Assembly: GCA_003209375.1 (NCBI GenBank)
Contig: QCRF01000004.1
Span: 1 to 64,000 of the forward strand
Source: Prochlorococcus sp. AG-459-N19
GTDB lineage: Bacteria > Cyanobacteriota > Cyanobacteriia > PCC-6307 > Cyanobiaceae
Direction of reading: 5' to 3'
Length of the DNA stretch: 64,000 nucleotides
Both the position numbers and the translations under genes were made by a program. The notes below the pieces were generated by a model. That model saw only the letters and a list, made by a program, of their open reading frames with translations. It ran no database searches and had not been told where the DNA came from. Below, one piece after another: positions 9,180 to 19,303 of the stretch; position 1 is the stretch's first letter, and each line of letters opens with the position of its first letter.

Positions 9180-10367
9180 TTATTCAGATACTAGTTCATA
9201 AAGTCTATATGTAGAATATATCCCTTGAAATGGCTCAGTGAATTCTTTAATTGCCTCTGCGGACTTACTTAAGAAACTACTTCCAACGACAATTAAGTCT
9301 CCCTGCTTGAGATAAGGATTAGAAAAAGAACCCCTTTTTAAATTTTTTCTATATTTAATTTTTCTTTTATCAATGGTTCCGTCATTGTTAAAACTTAGAT
9401 ACTTTATTGGACCTCTAATTACTCTTGTTCCTCCAGCCATATCAATAGCATCATTCAAAGTACTTTTTCTGCTAAGTTTAAAAACTCCAGGAGTATTAAC
9501 TCTGCCTGATACAATAACCTGAACATATTGTGGATTCATCCTATATCTTACTGCATTAGAAATTATATTCTGATCAGGATTTTTTAATTTATTTATGACA
9601 ATAATATCCTTATCATAAATTCTTATATTATGCGAATCATCACCATACAAAATATATTTTTCCAAATCTAGAATAGTCTCAATCTTTCCACCGCCATTTG
9701 ACAAAGAGTTTTCTCTAATTAATTTAACTTTTGAAAGATCCGAGTATTCTGTAACTCCACCACTTTTATAAAGTGCATCAAATACTTTTGGAAAGTAAAA
9801 CTTTATATCGTTCTCTTCATTATTGTATATTTGATTTAAATTTTGAAAAGCTTGAGGCGTCATTGATGAACCTAAAAAGGCTTTTTCTTCTAAAGGAGAA
9901 CGATATTTTGGCGAGATAGAAAGGGAACCTTCTAGAGTTAAGAGACCTGGTTTATTAACTTCTCCATTAACTAAGATTTCTACAGGTCTGTAGTCAATTA
10001 TATTAACCTCGATATCAGGATATCTGACGTATTCTTTATAGGCTTTGTCTAATAATGATGTTAATTCAGTAATTGTCAGTCCTTCTACATAAATTCTTCC
10101 TAGTGAATACAAATTTATTGTACCCTCACCATTTACAACAATATTTCTTGTCAATTCAGGATAGTCTTTGGAAATAATTATTAAAAGGTTATCTCCAGGT
10201 CCAATAATATAATCATTTTTAGGTAGTTTATTAAAATAATCAATATTTATAGAAATATCTGTTTCTTGAGATTCTAATATGTTTTTATTTTCTGAAGATC
10301 GAGAAGAATTTAGTAAAGGATATAAGGAAAGTATGATTATAAAGAGAAGTAAAGGAGATCTTTTCAA
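9180..10367 (-). CDS. Wza-type polysaccharide export protein with SLBB domain
   Basis: A 395-residue secreted/outer-membrane protein starting at a TTG codon. A signal-type hydrophobic segment spans residues 3-20. The Poly_export domain follows with YIIGPGDNLLIIISKDYPEL (about residues 51-70) and the conserved VNGEGTINLYSLGRIYVEGLT. SLBB-type repeats occur near residues 125-150 (VEILVNGEVNKPGLL) and 285-310 (QVIVSGRVNTPGVFKL). It should form the outer-membrane channel that exports capsule or O-antigen-like polymer, working with the chain-length protein encoded eight bases downstream. No clear lipobox cysteine is seen after the signal segment, so lipidation is uncertain. The TTG start is the only reasonable one. 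Confidence 0.85.
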   Translation of the reverse strand: MKRSPLLLFIIILSLYPLLNSSRSSENKNILESQETDISINIDYFNKLPKNDYIIGPGDNLLIIISKDYPELTRNIVVNGEGTINLYSLGRIYVEGLTITELTSLLDKAYKEYVRYPDIEVNIIDYRPVEILVNGEVNKPGLLTLEGSLSISPKYRSPLEEKAFLGSSMTPQAFQNLNQIYNNEENDIKFYFPKVFDALYKSGGVTEYSDLSKVKLIRENSLSNGGGKIETILDLEKYILYGDDSHNIRIYDKDIIVINKLKNPDQNIISNAVRYRMNPQYVQVIVSGRVNTPGVFKLSRKSTLNDAIDMAGGTRVIRGPIKYLSFNNDGTIDKRKIKYRKNLKRGSFSNPYLKQGDLIVVGSSFLSKSAEAIKEFTEPFQGIYSTYRLYELVSE

Positions 10368-10432
10368 AAAATAACTATCTAATTCATATTTTTATTATAA
10401 CTTCTATATTGCAAAAATTAATTTAATTAAAA

Positions 10433-11050
10433 TTATATTTTTCTCCATACTGCCAACAACCTTCCTTGAAATACGACTTCATTAAAATTTAACTTAATTG
10501 GATCATAAGCTGGATTTGCAGCCTCGAGAAATATTTTTCCATCTTTTTTAAAAAAATATTTTAACGTTGTTCCCAATCCTGGGACCATTGCACTCACAAT
10601 AGTCCCATTTCTTAATGAGGCACTATCCTTAATGGGTTCCATAAGAACCATATCACCATCTGCTATACAAGCATCAATCATAGAATCTCCATTTACTGTT
10701 AGTGCAAAAATATCCTTCTTTTGCAAAACGTCTGATATATCTAAATTTTCATTAACGTCATTATAAGTTTCAATTAAACCTCCAGCTGCCACAGAACCCA
10801 ATATTGGCACCCCTTCAACAATTTCATCGACTATTTGCATAGTTCGTGCTTTGCCTTCTTGCCATGAAATATATCCCTTTTCTTGCAGGTGTTTTAGGCG
10901 ACTTTGAATTGGAGCAGGTGATTTTAGTCCCATAGCTAACATCATTTGCCTAATAGATGGACTATGTTGGAATTTTTTCATATAGTCCTTTATCCACCTG
11001 TATAGCTCATTTTGAGCCTTTGTTAGATTGTCTTCAGTTGGCTGCAACAC
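10433..11050 (-). CDS. lexA: SOS response repressor/protease LexA
   Basis: A 205-residue LexA. The winged-helix DNA-binding domain occupies residues 1-70 (SPSIRQMMLAMGLKSPAPIQ, with the recognition region around residue 40-55). The self-cleavage site Ala89-Gly90 lies in VPILGSVAAGG. The catalytic Ser123 (NGDSMID) and Lys164 (TTLKYFF) are present, so the RecA-stimulated autoproteolytic dyad is intact. It represses DNA-damage genes. The start is GTG at 11050 (or TTG three bases later); an in-frame stop 21 bases upstream excludes a longer form. Two LexA-box-like sites lie directly upstream at 11052-11081, pointing to autoregulation. The next gene upstream on the same strand is argF. Confidence 0.95.
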   Translation of the reverse strand: MLQPTEDNLTKAQNELYRWIKDYMKKFQHSPSIRQMMLAMGLKSPAPIQSRLKHLQEKGYISWQEGKARTMQIVDEIVEGVPILGSVAAGGLIETYNDVNENLDISDVLQKKDIFALTVNGDSMIDACIADGDMVLMEPIKDSASLRNGTIVSAMVPGLGTTLKYFFKKDGKIFLEAANPAYDPIKLNFNEVVFQGRLLAVWRKI

Positions 11051-11051
11051 A

Positions 11052-11065
11052 GAAACATATGTACT
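11052..11065 (-). promoter_or_regulatory. LexA-box-like operator, proximal
   Basis: Read on the minus strand the site is AGTACATATGTTTC. It matches the cyanobacterial LexA box pattern RGTACNNNDGTWCB at 13 of 14 positions, with a T for the C at position 13. It abuts the lexA GTG start, so a bound repressor would block transcription or initiation of its own gene. Confidence 0.6.
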
Positions 11066-11067
11066 CT

Positions 11068-11081
11068 AATACATTTGTACC
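11068..11081 (-). promoter_or_regulatory. LexA-box-like operator, distal
   Basis: Read on the minus strand the site is GGTACAAATGTATT. It matches RGTACNNNDGTWCB at 13 of 14 positions, again with T in place of C at position 13. Its offset from the proximal site is 16 bases in the same orientation, so two repressor dimers could bind side by side upstream of lexA. Confidence 0.6.
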
Positions 11082-11108
11082 CCTTTTCTTTTAAATATGC
11101 AACTCTTC

Positions 11109-12035
11109 TTAAGTAAGAAGGCAAGATAAGAGTGCTTGTTGAACATGCAATCTATTTTCTGCTTGTTCAAAAATTCTACTTTTTTTACTTTCAATTACTT
11201 CATCAGTTATTTCTTTAGATCTATAAGCAGGAAGGCAATGCAGAATAATTGCATCTTCATCAGCTTTTCGTACTAAATTCTTATTAATAGTGAATCCAAG
11301 AAAGTCCTTATCTTTTTTTTCTTTTTGATTTTCTTCCCCCATAGATGACCAAACATCTGTGTATAAAACATTAGCTCCCCTCACTGCGGAAATAGGTTCA
11401 TTACTGATTTTTAATAAATTTTTATTCTTGTAAATTTTTTGGGCCTTATTGATTACCAAATTATTAGGTTCATAACCTTTAGGGCATGCAATTCTAACTT
11501 CGACCCCCAATAAAGCTCCATACAAAATAAGAGAGTTAGCGACATTATTACCATCACCTATAAACGTCAAAACCACGTTTTTGAAATCAACGAATTCTTC
11601 TTTTATTGTCATGTAATCAGCCAAAGCTTGGCATGGATGTTCTAGATCTGTAAGGGCGTTTATAACTGGCTTAGAAGACCATTTTGCATACTCTTCCAAA
11701 TCAGATTGTTTAAAAGTTCTAATAGCAAGAACATCGCAATATCTACTTAAAACTCTCGCAGTATCTTTTATTGGCTCGCCCCTTTCAATTTGTGAAGTAG
11801 TGGGATTTAGATCAACTGTACTTCCGCCAAGTCTTGACATTGCTACCTGAAAGCTTACTCTTGTACGAGTAGAGGATTTATCAAAAATGAGTCCTAAAAC
11901 TTTATCTTCAAGTTCAATATTTAAATCTTTATTTTTAAAATTACTAGCCAGTTCTAGAATATGAAAAAATTCTTCAGTAGAAGTATCCAAGCTTGATAAG
12001 AAGTTTTTATTCTCAAGTCTGATTGGGTTTATCAT
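11109..12035 (-). CDS. argF: Ornithine carbamoyltransferase
   Basis: A 308-residue enzyme of the normal OTC length. The carbamoyl-phosphate motif is KSSTRTRVSF (STRTR near residue 56), followed by the HPCQALADY block and, near the C-terminus, HCLPAYR with the catalytic cysteine. It transfers carbamoyl phosphate to ornithine to give citrulline in arginine synthesis and acts as a cytoplasmic trimer. It sits between ftsH (28 bases upstream) and lexA on the same strand; the short ftsH spacing suggests co-transcription with ftsH. Confidence 0.95.
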   Translation of the reverse strand: MINPIRLENKNFLSSLDTSTEEFFHILELASNFKNKDLNIELEDKVLGLIFDKSSTRTRVSFQVAMSRLGGSTVDLNPTTSQIERGEPIKDTARVLSRYCDVLAIRTFKQSDLEEYAKWSSKPVINALTDLEHPCQALADYMTIKEEFVDFKNVVLTFIGDGNNVANSLILYGALLGVEVRIACPKGYEPNNLVINKAQKIYKNKNLLKISNEPISAVRGANVLYTDVWSSMGEENQKEKKDKDFLGFTINKNLVRKADEDAIILHCLPAYRSKEITDEVIESKKSRIFEQAENRLHVQQALLSCLLT

Positions 12036-12063
12036 CTAACTTTGTATGAAAACCTAAATTCTA

Positions 12064-13926
12064 CTATGCGGGCAATTTACTTTCGGCTAAGAGAGATTTG
12101 AGATCTTCTCCTTCAATAACTTCTTCCTGGAGAATTTTTTGAGAAATTGATTCAAGAAGAGGTAAATTATTTCTTAAGATATTGAGTGCAGTTTCATGTG
12201 CATCATCTACTAAATCTCTAACCTCTTTGTCTATGGCTTGAGCAGTAGCATCACTTACTGATCTTCTAGGATTATTGCCATTACCTAAAAACTGACCCCC
12301 ACCTTGTTTGTCGTAAGCAAGGGGACCTAAAATATCACTCATTCCAAATGTACCAACCATTTGTTCCGCAATATCAGTTGCTCTTTGTAGATCATTTGAA
12401 GCTCCCGTCGTAATCTTTCCGAATACAACCTCCTCTGCAGATCTTCCTCCTAGAAGTGTTGCAATTTGACCTTTTAACTCCTCTTTAGAATTTAGGAATC
12501 TTTCCTCAGTGGGCAATTGGAGTGTATAACCTAATGCACTCATACCTCTTGGGACAATTGAGATCTTTGCGACTTTAGAACCTCCAGGCATAAGATGACC
12601 AACGATTGCATGCCCGACTTCGTGATAAGCAACAACTTTCTTTTCATCCTCTTGCAGAACACGACTCTTCTTTTCCAATCCAGCGACAACCCTCTCTATT
12701 GCTTCACTTAGGTCTTGTTGTTCTACACTCTTCCTTTTTGCTCTGGCGGCAAGTAAAGCAGCCTCATTGACCATGTTAGCTAAATCAGCTCCTGCGAATC
12801 CACTAGTAGCCTGGGCAATAGAATCTAAATCTATTGAGTCTGCAAGTTTGACTTTTTTTGTATAGATCTCCAGTATAGTTTTTCTTCCTGATAAGTCTGG
12901 TCTATCAACTAATACTTGCCTGTCGAATCTGCCTGGTCTTAATAGAGCTGCGTCAAGGACTTCTGGTTGGTTCGTGGCAGCAAGCACTATAACTGGCTTA
13001 TCAGTTGACGCAAATCCATCCATTTCAGTAAGAAGCTGATTTAGAGTTTGTTCTCTCTCATCGTTACCTCCAACAACTCCCATAGAGCCAGAACGACTTT
13101 TCCCGATAGCATCTAGTTCATCAATAAAGATGATACAAGGTGCTTTTTTCTTAGCTTGTTCAAATAAATCCCTAACTCTTGCTGCACCAGCACCTACAAA
13201 AAGTTCAACAAATTCAGAGCCCGAAATAATGAAAAAAGGTACTTCTGCTTCACCAGCAACCGCTTTTGAGAGAAGAGTTTTTCCTGTTCCAGGAGGCCCA
13301 ACTAAAAGAACTCCCTTTGGTATTCTTGCACCAATATCTGTATATCTCTCTGGCCTTTTTAAGAAATCAACAATTTCTGTTAATTCGTCTTTAGCTTCAT
13401 CGACTCCTGCTACGTCCTCAAATGTAACTTTTGATTCATCATCGGGTACATAAACTTTAGCTTTACTTTTAGTAAAACTAAGAGCCCCTTGAGCACCCCC
13501 ACCTCCCATACTTCTTCTAGCAAAGAATTGTAAAACAAGGATAAAAATTAATGGAGGAACAACCCAGCTCAAAATGGTTGAAAAGAAATTAGGTTTCTTT
13601 GGTGGAGCAGCAGCAAATTCTACACCTTTACTTTCCAATCTTTGGGGTAAATCCATATCAAAAATTGGAGTGGTAGCCAATACAGATGGAGCACCTTCTT
13701 CAGCTCCATTTAATTCATATCTAATTTGTTCTTGAGTGATATATGCGCGTTTAACCTCCCCATCATTAACTTGATCTATAAATAAAGAATAAGGTACCCT
13801 AGGAATTTGCATATTTTGATTAGGGAAGAGACTACTAAATAAGAGTAATGCTCCTACTCCTATCAAAATGATATTTACAATTCCAAATCTTTTATTAGGT
13901 TGATTATCGTCTTGTCTTATGGGCAT
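12064..13926 (-). CDS. ftsH: Membrane AAA+ zinc metalloprotease FtsH
   Basis: A 620-residue FtsH. Two N-terminal membrane helices (about residues 14-32 and 115-137) flank a lumenal/periplasmic domain. The AAA module has Walker A GPPGTGKT and Walker [11 protein letters not shown], followed by the second region of homology ([20 protein letters not shown]). The zinc site HEVGH ([12 protein letters not shown]) is intact. In cyanobacteria these proteases remove damaged membrane proteins such as photosystem II D1, usually as hetero-hexamers. Several paralogues usually exist per genome, and I cannot tell which one this is from the window alone. It heads the run ftsH-argF on the minus strand. Confidence 0.95.
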   Translation of the reverse strand: MPIRQDDNQPNKRFGIVNIILIGVGALLLFSSLFPNQNMQIPRVPYSLFIDQVNDGEVKRAYITQEQIRYELNGAEEGAPSVLATTPIFDMDLPQRLESKGVEFAAAPPKKPNFFSTILSWVVPPLIFILVLQFFARRSMGGGGAQGALSFTKSKAKVYVPDDESKVTFEDVAGVDEAKDELTEIVDFLKRPERYTDIGARIPKGVLLVGPPGTGKTLLSKAVAGEAEVPFFIISGSEFVELFVGAGAARVRDLFEQAKKKAPCIIFIDELDAIGKSRSGSMGVVGGNDEREQTLNQLLTEMDGFASTDKPVIVLAATNQPEVLDAALLRPGRFDRQVLVDRPDLSGRKTILEIYTKKVKLADSIDLDSIAQATSGFAGADLANMVNEAALLAARAKRKSVEQQDLSEAIERVVAGLEKKSRVLQEDEKKVVAYHEVGHAIVGHLMPGGSKVAKISIVPRGMSALGYTLQLPTEERFLNSKEELKGQIATLLGGRSAEEVVFGKITTGASNDLQRATDIAEQMVGTFGMSDILGPLAYDKQGGGQFLGNGNNPRRSVSDATAQAIDKEVRDLVDDAHETALNILRNNLPLLESISQKILQEEVIEGEDLKSLLAESKLPA

Positions 13927-14040
13927 AGTTATTATAAATTTTGAACTTATTATAAACTAAACTAAAAGTTTCCGTATCTATATCTTTTTTTTGGGTAAGA
14001 ACCGTACGTTACTATCACCCATAGAAATTAGTATAAAAAT

Positions 14041-15135
14041 TTAATTTTTAAATGAATTCTTAACGAGAATATCATTCCCTATCAAACTGAACTGAGAGTC
14101 ACTTAATTTAATAATTTCATCCATATCTTTAAATTCAAAATCACCAAGGGGATTCATACTGTTTTCTCCACCTAAAATTTTTGGAGCAATAAAAGTAACA
14201 ATTTCTTGAATACAATTAGATTGAATAGCGGAGGTAGCCAAACTAGGACCACATTCCCATAAAACTTTATTAAATCCTCTTTTAGCAAGTATTTTTGAAA
14301 TTAACTCTGGATTATCTGATGGCACCTTTTGAACCTCTACACATTTCGGAATCCGTGAGAGGTAGCTTTCATTTGCTGTAGAAGAATCATAAATAACTAA
14401 AGTTTTTGACTTACTACAATCCCAAAGATTAGATTTTGAAGGAAGATCTAAACTTTTTGTGAAAACAACTCGCAAAGGCTCAGGATTTTTCGAACCTCTT
14501 GTGCTCAAAAGTGGGTTGTCTCTTCTTAATGTGTTCCCCCCAATGATTATTGCATCAAATTCTGCTCTAAAAGAATGAACTAATGACCTTGATTCATCAT
14601 TAGTAATCCATTTACTTTTTCCATTCTTTAAAGCTATTCTTCCATCTATACTCATTGCCCATTTAAGAACACCTAATGCCTTTTTAGTAGTATTTCTATG
14701 AATGAAAGCCTTATTAAGATCTAATGATTCTTCTTTACATAATCCTAAGTTAACTTGGATTCCAGCTTCTTTTAGAAGTTTAATACCTTTACCAGAAACT
14801 CTTTTATCAGGGTCTTCAATAGAAATATACACCTTTTTTAACCCAGAGGATATTACTTTATCTACACATGGAGGTGTTTTCCCTTGATGGCAACAAGGTT
14901 CAAGATTCACATACATTGTTCCACCTTTAGCATCCTTTTTTAAATTATTAATTGCCATTGCCTCTGCATGCGGCATCCCTGACTTGAAATGAAACCCTTC
15001 TGAAATAAGGCTCCCATTCTTATCAAGTATTACCGCTCCCACCATAGGATTAGGACTTGCTGTATTTTTGCCTAAAGAAGCCAAAAAGATTGCTCTTTTC
15101 ATCCATTTTGTATGGATTACATTTTTTTCAGACAT
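14041..15135 (-). CDS. ribD: Bifunctional riboflavin deaminase/reductase RibD
   Basis: A 364-residue two-domain enzyme. The N-terminal cytidine-deaminase-like domain (residues 1-145) has the zinc motif HAEAMA and PCCHQGKTPPC. The C-terminal reductase domain (about 150-360) begins VLKWAMSIDGRIAL and contains the NADPH-binding IIIGGNTLRRDNPLL segment. Together they deaminate the pyrimidine from GTP cyclohydrolase II and reduce the ribosyl side chain, steps two and three of riboflavin synthesis. The downstream gene on the same strand is ftsH, 114 bases away. The ribF gene at 20695 belongs to the same cofactor pathway but is not in the same operon. Confidence 0.94.
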   Translation of the reverse strand: MSEKNVIHTKWMKRAIFLASLGKNTASPNPMVGAVILDKNGSLISEGFHFKSGMPHAEAMAINNLKKDAKGGTMYVNLEPCCHQGKTPPCVDKVISSGLKKVYISIEDPDKRVSGKGIKLLKEAGIQVNLGLCKEESLDLNKAFIHRNTTKKALGVLKWAMSIDGRIALKNGKSKWITNDESRSLVHSFRAEFDAIIIGGNTLRRDNPLLSTRGSKNPEPLRVVFTKSLDLPSKSNLWDCSKSKTLVIYDSSTANESYLSRIPKCVEVQKVPSDNPELISKILAKRGFNKVLWECGPSLATSAIQSNCIQEIVTFIAPKILGGENSMNPLGDFEFKDMDEIIKLSDSQFSLIGNDILVKNSFKN

Positions 15136-15150
15136 CTCTAAAAATCAAAT

Positions 15151-15651
15151 TTAGTTTATTGATCTCCACTCTTTAACAACGAAAGGAGGAACAGGTAACT
15201 CAGAAAAAACTCCTGACAAAGATAATCTTAATGGTCTATTTTTATCTAAATTTTTAATCAATTCATCGAGATCGAATTCTGCTGCTGCTTGTCTTCCATC
15301 ATTTGCTAATTCAACATTAAGTAATGTTTTATCATCTAAAAGCCACTGTTTCCTCCCTGACTCTACCCTCAAGTAGGTGGGATGATCAATCCTGAGGTTC
15401 CCTGGATATCCTATTACTCTCAAAATTAATTTATCTTCAAAAAGAGGGGATTTATAAGCTACTAATTGCCAAGTTTCAAAGTCCAAGTCTCTTAAAAACT
15501 CACTGCTAGTGTTTATTAATTCTCCATTTATTTCTGTTTCTATAACTTCTGCAGATACTGTTAATGGGTTAAAAATAAGTGATATTAGTAAAATTAAAGA
15601 TAATATTACTTTTAAAAAAATATTTTTATTTGATTTTGTAATTTTCTTCAT
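15151..15651 (-). CDS. DUF3122-like cyanobacterial secreted protein
   Basis: A 166-residue protein with an N-terminal basic region followed by a hydrophobic segment (residues 11-31), reading as a signal peptide or anchor, with possible cleavage after SAEV near 35. The rest is a compact domain with WQLVAYKSPLFEDKLILRVIGYPGNLRIDH and conserved WLLDD, typical of the DUF3122 family found in cyanobacteria. Its function is unknown. Its start overlaps the end of the upstream 83-residue gene by 26 bases, and ribD follows 15 bases downstream, so the three are likely co-transcribed. It is probably exported to the periplasm or thylakoid lumen. Confidence 0.72.
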   Translation of the reverse strand: MKKITKSNKNIFLKVILSLILLISLIFNPLTVSAEVIETEINGELINTSSEFLRDLDFETWQLVAYKSPLFEDKLILRVIGYPGNLRIDHPTYLRVESGRKQWLLDDKTLLNVELANDGRQAAAEFDLDELIKNLDKNRPLRLSLSGVFSELPVPPFVVKEWRSIN

Positions 15652-15877
15652 TTTCAGAATCCATCAGGGCGTCTAAAGTTACAGCTGTTCGTACAATAGC
15701 TTGGTATCTTTTGATTATTTTACGATTTTTTTCTATAACTCGAGATAAATTCAAAGTGTCTTTTTTAGAATAGCTAGATGTTAAATCGCTAGAATCTTCT
15801 TCAATAAACTCAAATTCAGTATCTTTCTTAATTAGAGTTAACAATAAATCATGTAATCTCTTTCTCCTTTCAGACAA
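15626..15877 (-). CDS. Small conserved hypothetical protein
   Basis: An 83-residue soluble, charged protein, MSERRKRLHDLLL at the N-terminus and helical in appearance throughout (EKNRKIIKRYQAIVRTAVTLDALMDSE near the C-terminus). I do not recognise a named family. The ATG at 15877 and the 26-base overlap with the following exported-protein gene on the same strand support it as a real gene at the head of the operon leading to ribD. No catalytic motif is visible. Confidence 0.62.
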   Translation of the reverse strand: MSERRKRLHDLLLTLIKKDTEFEFIEEDSSDLTSSYSKKDTLNLSRVIEKNRKIIKRYQAIVRTAVTLDALMDSENEENYKIK

Positions 15878-15960
15878 TTAATTTACTATGATAACTCGAA
15901 TAATAATAGGATACATTAATAAATCATTCAAACAATTTAGTTCCATTCCATTAAATATTG

Positions 15961-17241
15961 ATGACTGAAGTTAATAGAAAAATTCATGTAATTGGGATTA
16001 ATTCTTATAAATTTGATGATCTAGCCTTCAAATTACAAAATCTAATTTTTGAAACAGAAAATATTGCAGTTCCAAATTCATATTTTGAAGAAATTAAATC
16101 ATGGAGCGAAAATGGTTTATTAAAAAAGAAATCATTTTTTTCGAGTAAAAGTGATAACGAACTTGTTAACTGGCTTAGATATCAAAAAACAGATGTTATT
16201 TTAATTTCTAGAGGTGATCCACTTTGGTTTGGAATTGGGAGAATATTACTAGAAAATTTTTCAAAAGATGAATTAAGTTTCTACCCTTCAAATACTTGCA
16301 TTCAATTAGCATTTAGTAAGTTAAAAATTCCGTGGCAAGATACTGTTAATGTAAGTATTCACGGCAGAGATTCTACTAAGTTAGTTGAGGCGCTTAAAGC
16401 AAGGCCTTCAAGTTTATCTATAATTACAGATTCAAATAAAAAAAGTTTAGAAATAATCAAAGAAAACTTATTAGAGTTAAATGTGGATGACTTCTATGAT
16501 TTTTGGCTCTGTGAAGAAATAGGCTTCGACAAAGAAAATATAAGAAAATTAAATCTTAAAGAAGCATTACCCTCTGATATATCAAGTTTGAATATTGTTG
16601 TTCTTACAAAAACAAATAAAAATTTCTCAAATCATAATCTCCCTCTTTTCGGAATCAGTGACCATATGTTTAAAACTTTTGATGATAGACCAAATTTATT
16701 TACTAAAAGGGAGGTACGCGTTCAAATCTTGGCTGATTTAGAGCTTCCTAAAAATGGGGTCATCTGGGATATAGGAGCAGGTTGTGGGTCAATTGGTCTA
16801 GAGGCATTAAAATTAAGGGCTGATTTGGATTTGCTTTGTTTCGATAAAAGGATTGGTTCTAAGTCATTAATACTAGAAAACTCAAAAAGGCTTAGCGTTA
16901 AACCAAAATTTATTTTTGAAGAAGACATAAACAAAACCTTGAATACGAGAAATTTAAGTTCTTTTGAAAAACCTAATAGATTAATAATTGGAGGATGTGA
17001 TAAAAAGACTAAACTGCAAATTATTAAAAAACTGGCTACTGGTATGAGTGTTGGAGATATTATCATTATTCCAATAATTGATATTCAAAGTATTAAAGAA
17101 TTAAAAGAGGAATTAGAAGATAAAAAATTCAAAACAAATTTAAATTTAATTCAAACTTATAAAAGCTTAAGTATCGCTGAGGGAATCAGATTAGAACCAA
17201 ATAATCCTGTTTTTCTTTTAAAAGGAAAAAAATATATTTAA
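15961..17241 (+). CDS. cobL: Precorrin-6Y C5,15-methyltransferase (CbiE-CbiT fusion)
   Basis: A 426-residue bifunctional cobalamin-pathway enzyme. Residues 1-200 form the CbiE tetrapyrrole-methylase domain, with the ISRGDPLWFGIGR motif near residue 80. Residues 225-425 form the CbiT class I methyltransferase domain, with FTKREVRVQILADLELPKNG then DIGAGCGSIGLEAL (SAM motif I). It methylates C-5 and C-15 and decarboxylates the precorrin ring in vitamin B12 (or pseudocobalamin) synthesis. I prefer the ATG at 15961 to the TTG one codon earlier. It is convergent with nadK with 7 bases between stops. Confidence 0.92.
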   Translation: MTEVNRKIHVIGINSYKFDDLAFKLQNLIFETENIAVPNSYFEEIKSWSENGLLKKKSFFSSKSDNELVNWLRYQKTDVILISRGDPLWFGIGRILLENFSKDELSFYPSNTCIQLAFSKLKIPWQDTVNVSIHGRDSTKLVEALKARPSSLSIITDSNKKSLEIIKENLLELNVDDFYDFWLCEEIGFDKENIRKLNLKEALPSDISSLNIVVLTKTNKNFSNHNLPLFGISDHMFKTFDDRPNLFTKREVRVQILADLELPKNGVIWDIGAGCGSIGLEALKLRADLDLLCFDKRIGSKSLILENSKRLSVKPKFIFEEDINKTLNTRNLSSFEKPNRLIIGGCDKKTKLQIIKKLATGMSVGDIIIIPIIDIQSIKELKEELEDKKFKTNLNLIQTYKSLSIAEGIRLEPNNPVFLLKGKKYI

Positions 17242-17248
17242 ACAATTG

Positions 17249-18157
17249 TTATTTGTTAGGTTTAGCCACATGAGGTAAACCCCAACCTAGTTTATTTCTT
17301 AAAACTTGGAAAAATTCATGATCTTCAAGCCTAATAAACTTCACTGAGTGTTTACTTTTTCTTATTAAAACTCTATCTTCAGGCCAAACATAACAACCAG
17401 CGTTTCCGTCAACAACCATTACCAGCCTTTCAGGAGTTGCGGGGAAAACAGTTACTGGCTCTGAATCATTGAAAACCAATGCCCTAGACGCCAATGAATG
17501 TGGAGCAATTGGAGTTAATTGTACAACTGGGCAATCAGGTGTAATTACTGGCCCTCCAGCACTCAACGAATATGCCGTAGAACCGGTTGGAGTAGATAAA
17601 ATTACTCCATCAGCTGAAATATCCACAGGAGCATGTCTCCCTATAGAAATCTCAAAATGACACATACTTGTCAGAGGTTCTCTATGAAGAGCCATCTCAT
17701 TAAGACAGAGAGACTCCCATCTCCTCTGATCATTTCTCATTACACTAATGATAAAGCAAGTTCTTTCTTCAATATCCCAATTCCCAGCAATTATTTTATC
17801 TACAGCCTCATCTAGGTTGGATAAATAAGCTTCTGCTAGAAATCCTAAATGACCAGTATTTATTGTAAGAATTGGAATTTTAGCGGGTGCCGTTTGTCTT
17901 GCAGCAGAAAGCACAGTCCCATCTCCGCCAAGAACAATTGCAAATTCCATTGATGAATCAAATCCCTCAGGAACACAATTCGTATATCCCAAAGGACGAA
18001 CATGCTGATCAGGATTTGCGAACCCAACCATCCCTCCAGAGCTACTAACTCTTACAACTTCAAAATTAGATTCTTCCAATTTTTTTTGAACAGAAGTTGC
18101 AGTTTGAACAGCTAGTTCCTTTCCATCATTTACGATTAGCCCTGCTTTACGTACCAA
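17249..18157 (-). CDS. nadK: NAD kinase
   Basis: A 302-residue kinase with the diagnostic GGDGT motif ([13 protein letters not shown], about residue 75), the [13 protein letters not shown] segment and the NE-x-A-L motif (LNEMALHRE), followed by [21 protein letters not shown]. It phosphorylates NAD+ to NADP+ using ATP or polyphosphate, supplying NADP for photosynthetic electron flow. Cyanobacteria often carry two forms, and this one is the shorter type. The start used is TTG at 18157, since no ATG precedes the conserved [13 protein letters not shown] block. It lies 70 bases downstream of pheS on the same strand. Confidence 0.92.
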   Translation of the reverse strand: MVRKAGLIVNDGKELAVQTATSVQKKLEESNFEVVRVSSSGGMVGFANPDQHVRPLGYTNCVPEGFDSSMEFAIVLGGDGTVLSAARQTAPAKIPILTINTGHLGFLAEAYLSNLDEAVDKIIAGNWDIEERTCFIISVMRNDQRRWESLCLNEMALHREPLTSMCHFEISIGRHAPVDISADGVILSTPTGSTAYSLSAGGPVITPDCPVVQLTPIAPHSLASRALVFNDSEPVTVFPATPERLVMVVDGNAGCYVWPEDRVLIRKSKHSVKFIRLEDHEFFQVLRNKLGWGLPHVAKPNK

Positions 18158-18227
18158 TCAAAAAACTAAAACTAGGACTATTTTAAACTAATTTGTTGGA
18201 CAATCCTAATTTAAAATTTTAATTTTA

Positions 18228-19235
18228 TTAGAACTGTTCTAGAAATCTAAGATCATTTGTATAAAATTTTCTGATGTCGTCGATCTGATGTCTCACCATA
18301 CAAAATCTTTCTACTCCTAATCCTGCCGCAAAACCAGTCCATTTCTCTGAATCTATTCCTAATTTTTCTAAGACTTTTGGATCTACCATCCCGCAACCCA
18401 TTACTTCTAACCATTTACCTTTCCACTGGACGTCGACTTCTGCTGAAGGTTCAGTAAATGGGAAATAACTAGCTCTAAATCTTACGGGAATATCTCCAAA
18501 AAAGGTCTTTAAAAATGTGAGAACTGTTCCTCTTAAATGACTAAAATTAATGTCTTGATCAATACATAAAACCTCAACCTGATTAAATACAGGGGAATGA
18601 GTGGCATCTACTGCATCTCTCCTATACACTCTCCCAGGAGCAATAATTCTTACTGGAGGAGGATTTTTCTCTAAGTATCTGATCTGAACAGGAGAAGTAT
18701 GGGTCCTTAAAAGTCGCTTTTCATCTAAGTAGAAAGTATCCTGCATATCTCTTGCGGGATGGTTTTTGGGTATGTTGAGAGACTCAAAATTATAAAAATC
18801 AGTTTCTATTTCAGGGCCACTTTCCACTGAGTAACCTAAACCACAAAAAATATCTATTATTTCCTCTTGGGTTAAAATCAAAGGATGTTTATTCCCGCGG
18901 GGTGTTCCAATTGAAGGTATAGTCACATCAATTTTTTCTTTTTTAATTTTTTTATTTAAGGTTTCGCTGTTTAGTTTATTTTTTCTTTCAGTTATTAGTT
19001 CTTGCAAATTTATCTTTATTAAATTTGCCTTTTGGCCAATAATTGGTCTATCGTTAGCAGATAATTGACCCATTGTTTTCAAGATAATTGACAAATCACC
19101 TTTTTTCCCTAATAAGGAAACTCTCAATTGATCCAGTTCTTCATGGGTATTAGAATTATCTATATTATTTTTTGCTGTTAGAGAAAGATTATTTAGTTTT
19201 TCCTCAATTTGACTTAATGATTCAATTTGACTCAC
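18228..19235 (-). CDS. pheS: Phenylalanyl-tRNA synthetase alpha subunit
   Basis: A 335-residue PheS of normal length with a GTG start. It shows an N-terminal coiled-coil (residues 1-95) and a class II catalytic core: [12 protein letters not shown], motif 2 [31 protein letters not shown] and motif 3 [16 protein letters not shown]. With PheT (not in this window) it forms the alpha2beta2 enzyme that charges tRNA-Phe. nadK follows on the same strand. The surE gene is divergent, 68 bases away. Confidence 0.96.
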   Translation of the reverse strand: MSQIESLSQIEEKLNNLSLTAKNNIDNSNTHEELDQLRVSLLGKKGDLSIILKTMGQLSANDRPIIGQKANLIKINLQELITERKNKLNSETLNKKIKKEKIDVTIPSIGTPRGNKHPLILTQEEIIDIFCGLGYSVESGPEIETDFYNFESLNIPKNHPARDMQDTFYLDEKRLLRTHTSPVQIRYLEKNPPPVRIIAPGRVYRRDAVDATHSPVFNQVEVLCIDQDINFSHLRGTVLTFLKTFFGDIPVRFRASYFPFTEPSAEVDVQWKGKWLEVMGCGMVDPKVLEKLGIDSEKWTGFAAGLGVERFCMVRHQIDDIRKFYTNDLRFLEQF

Positions 19236-19303
19236 TGATATAGTAAAAATAAGTATTGTTTTATCTTACTTAAATATCGTCCATAAATAAAATGAATTGA
19301 TTA

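Noticed and set aside
13979..14030. Possible hairpin TGGGT...ACCCA near a T8 run between ftsH and ribD
   Set aside because: Only about five pairs with a large loop, and the T-run is on the wrong side for a convincing terminator of ribD.
15958..15960. TTG start one codon before the cobL ATG
   Set aside because: The ATG at 15961 gives a normal N-terminus; the TTG adds only one residue.
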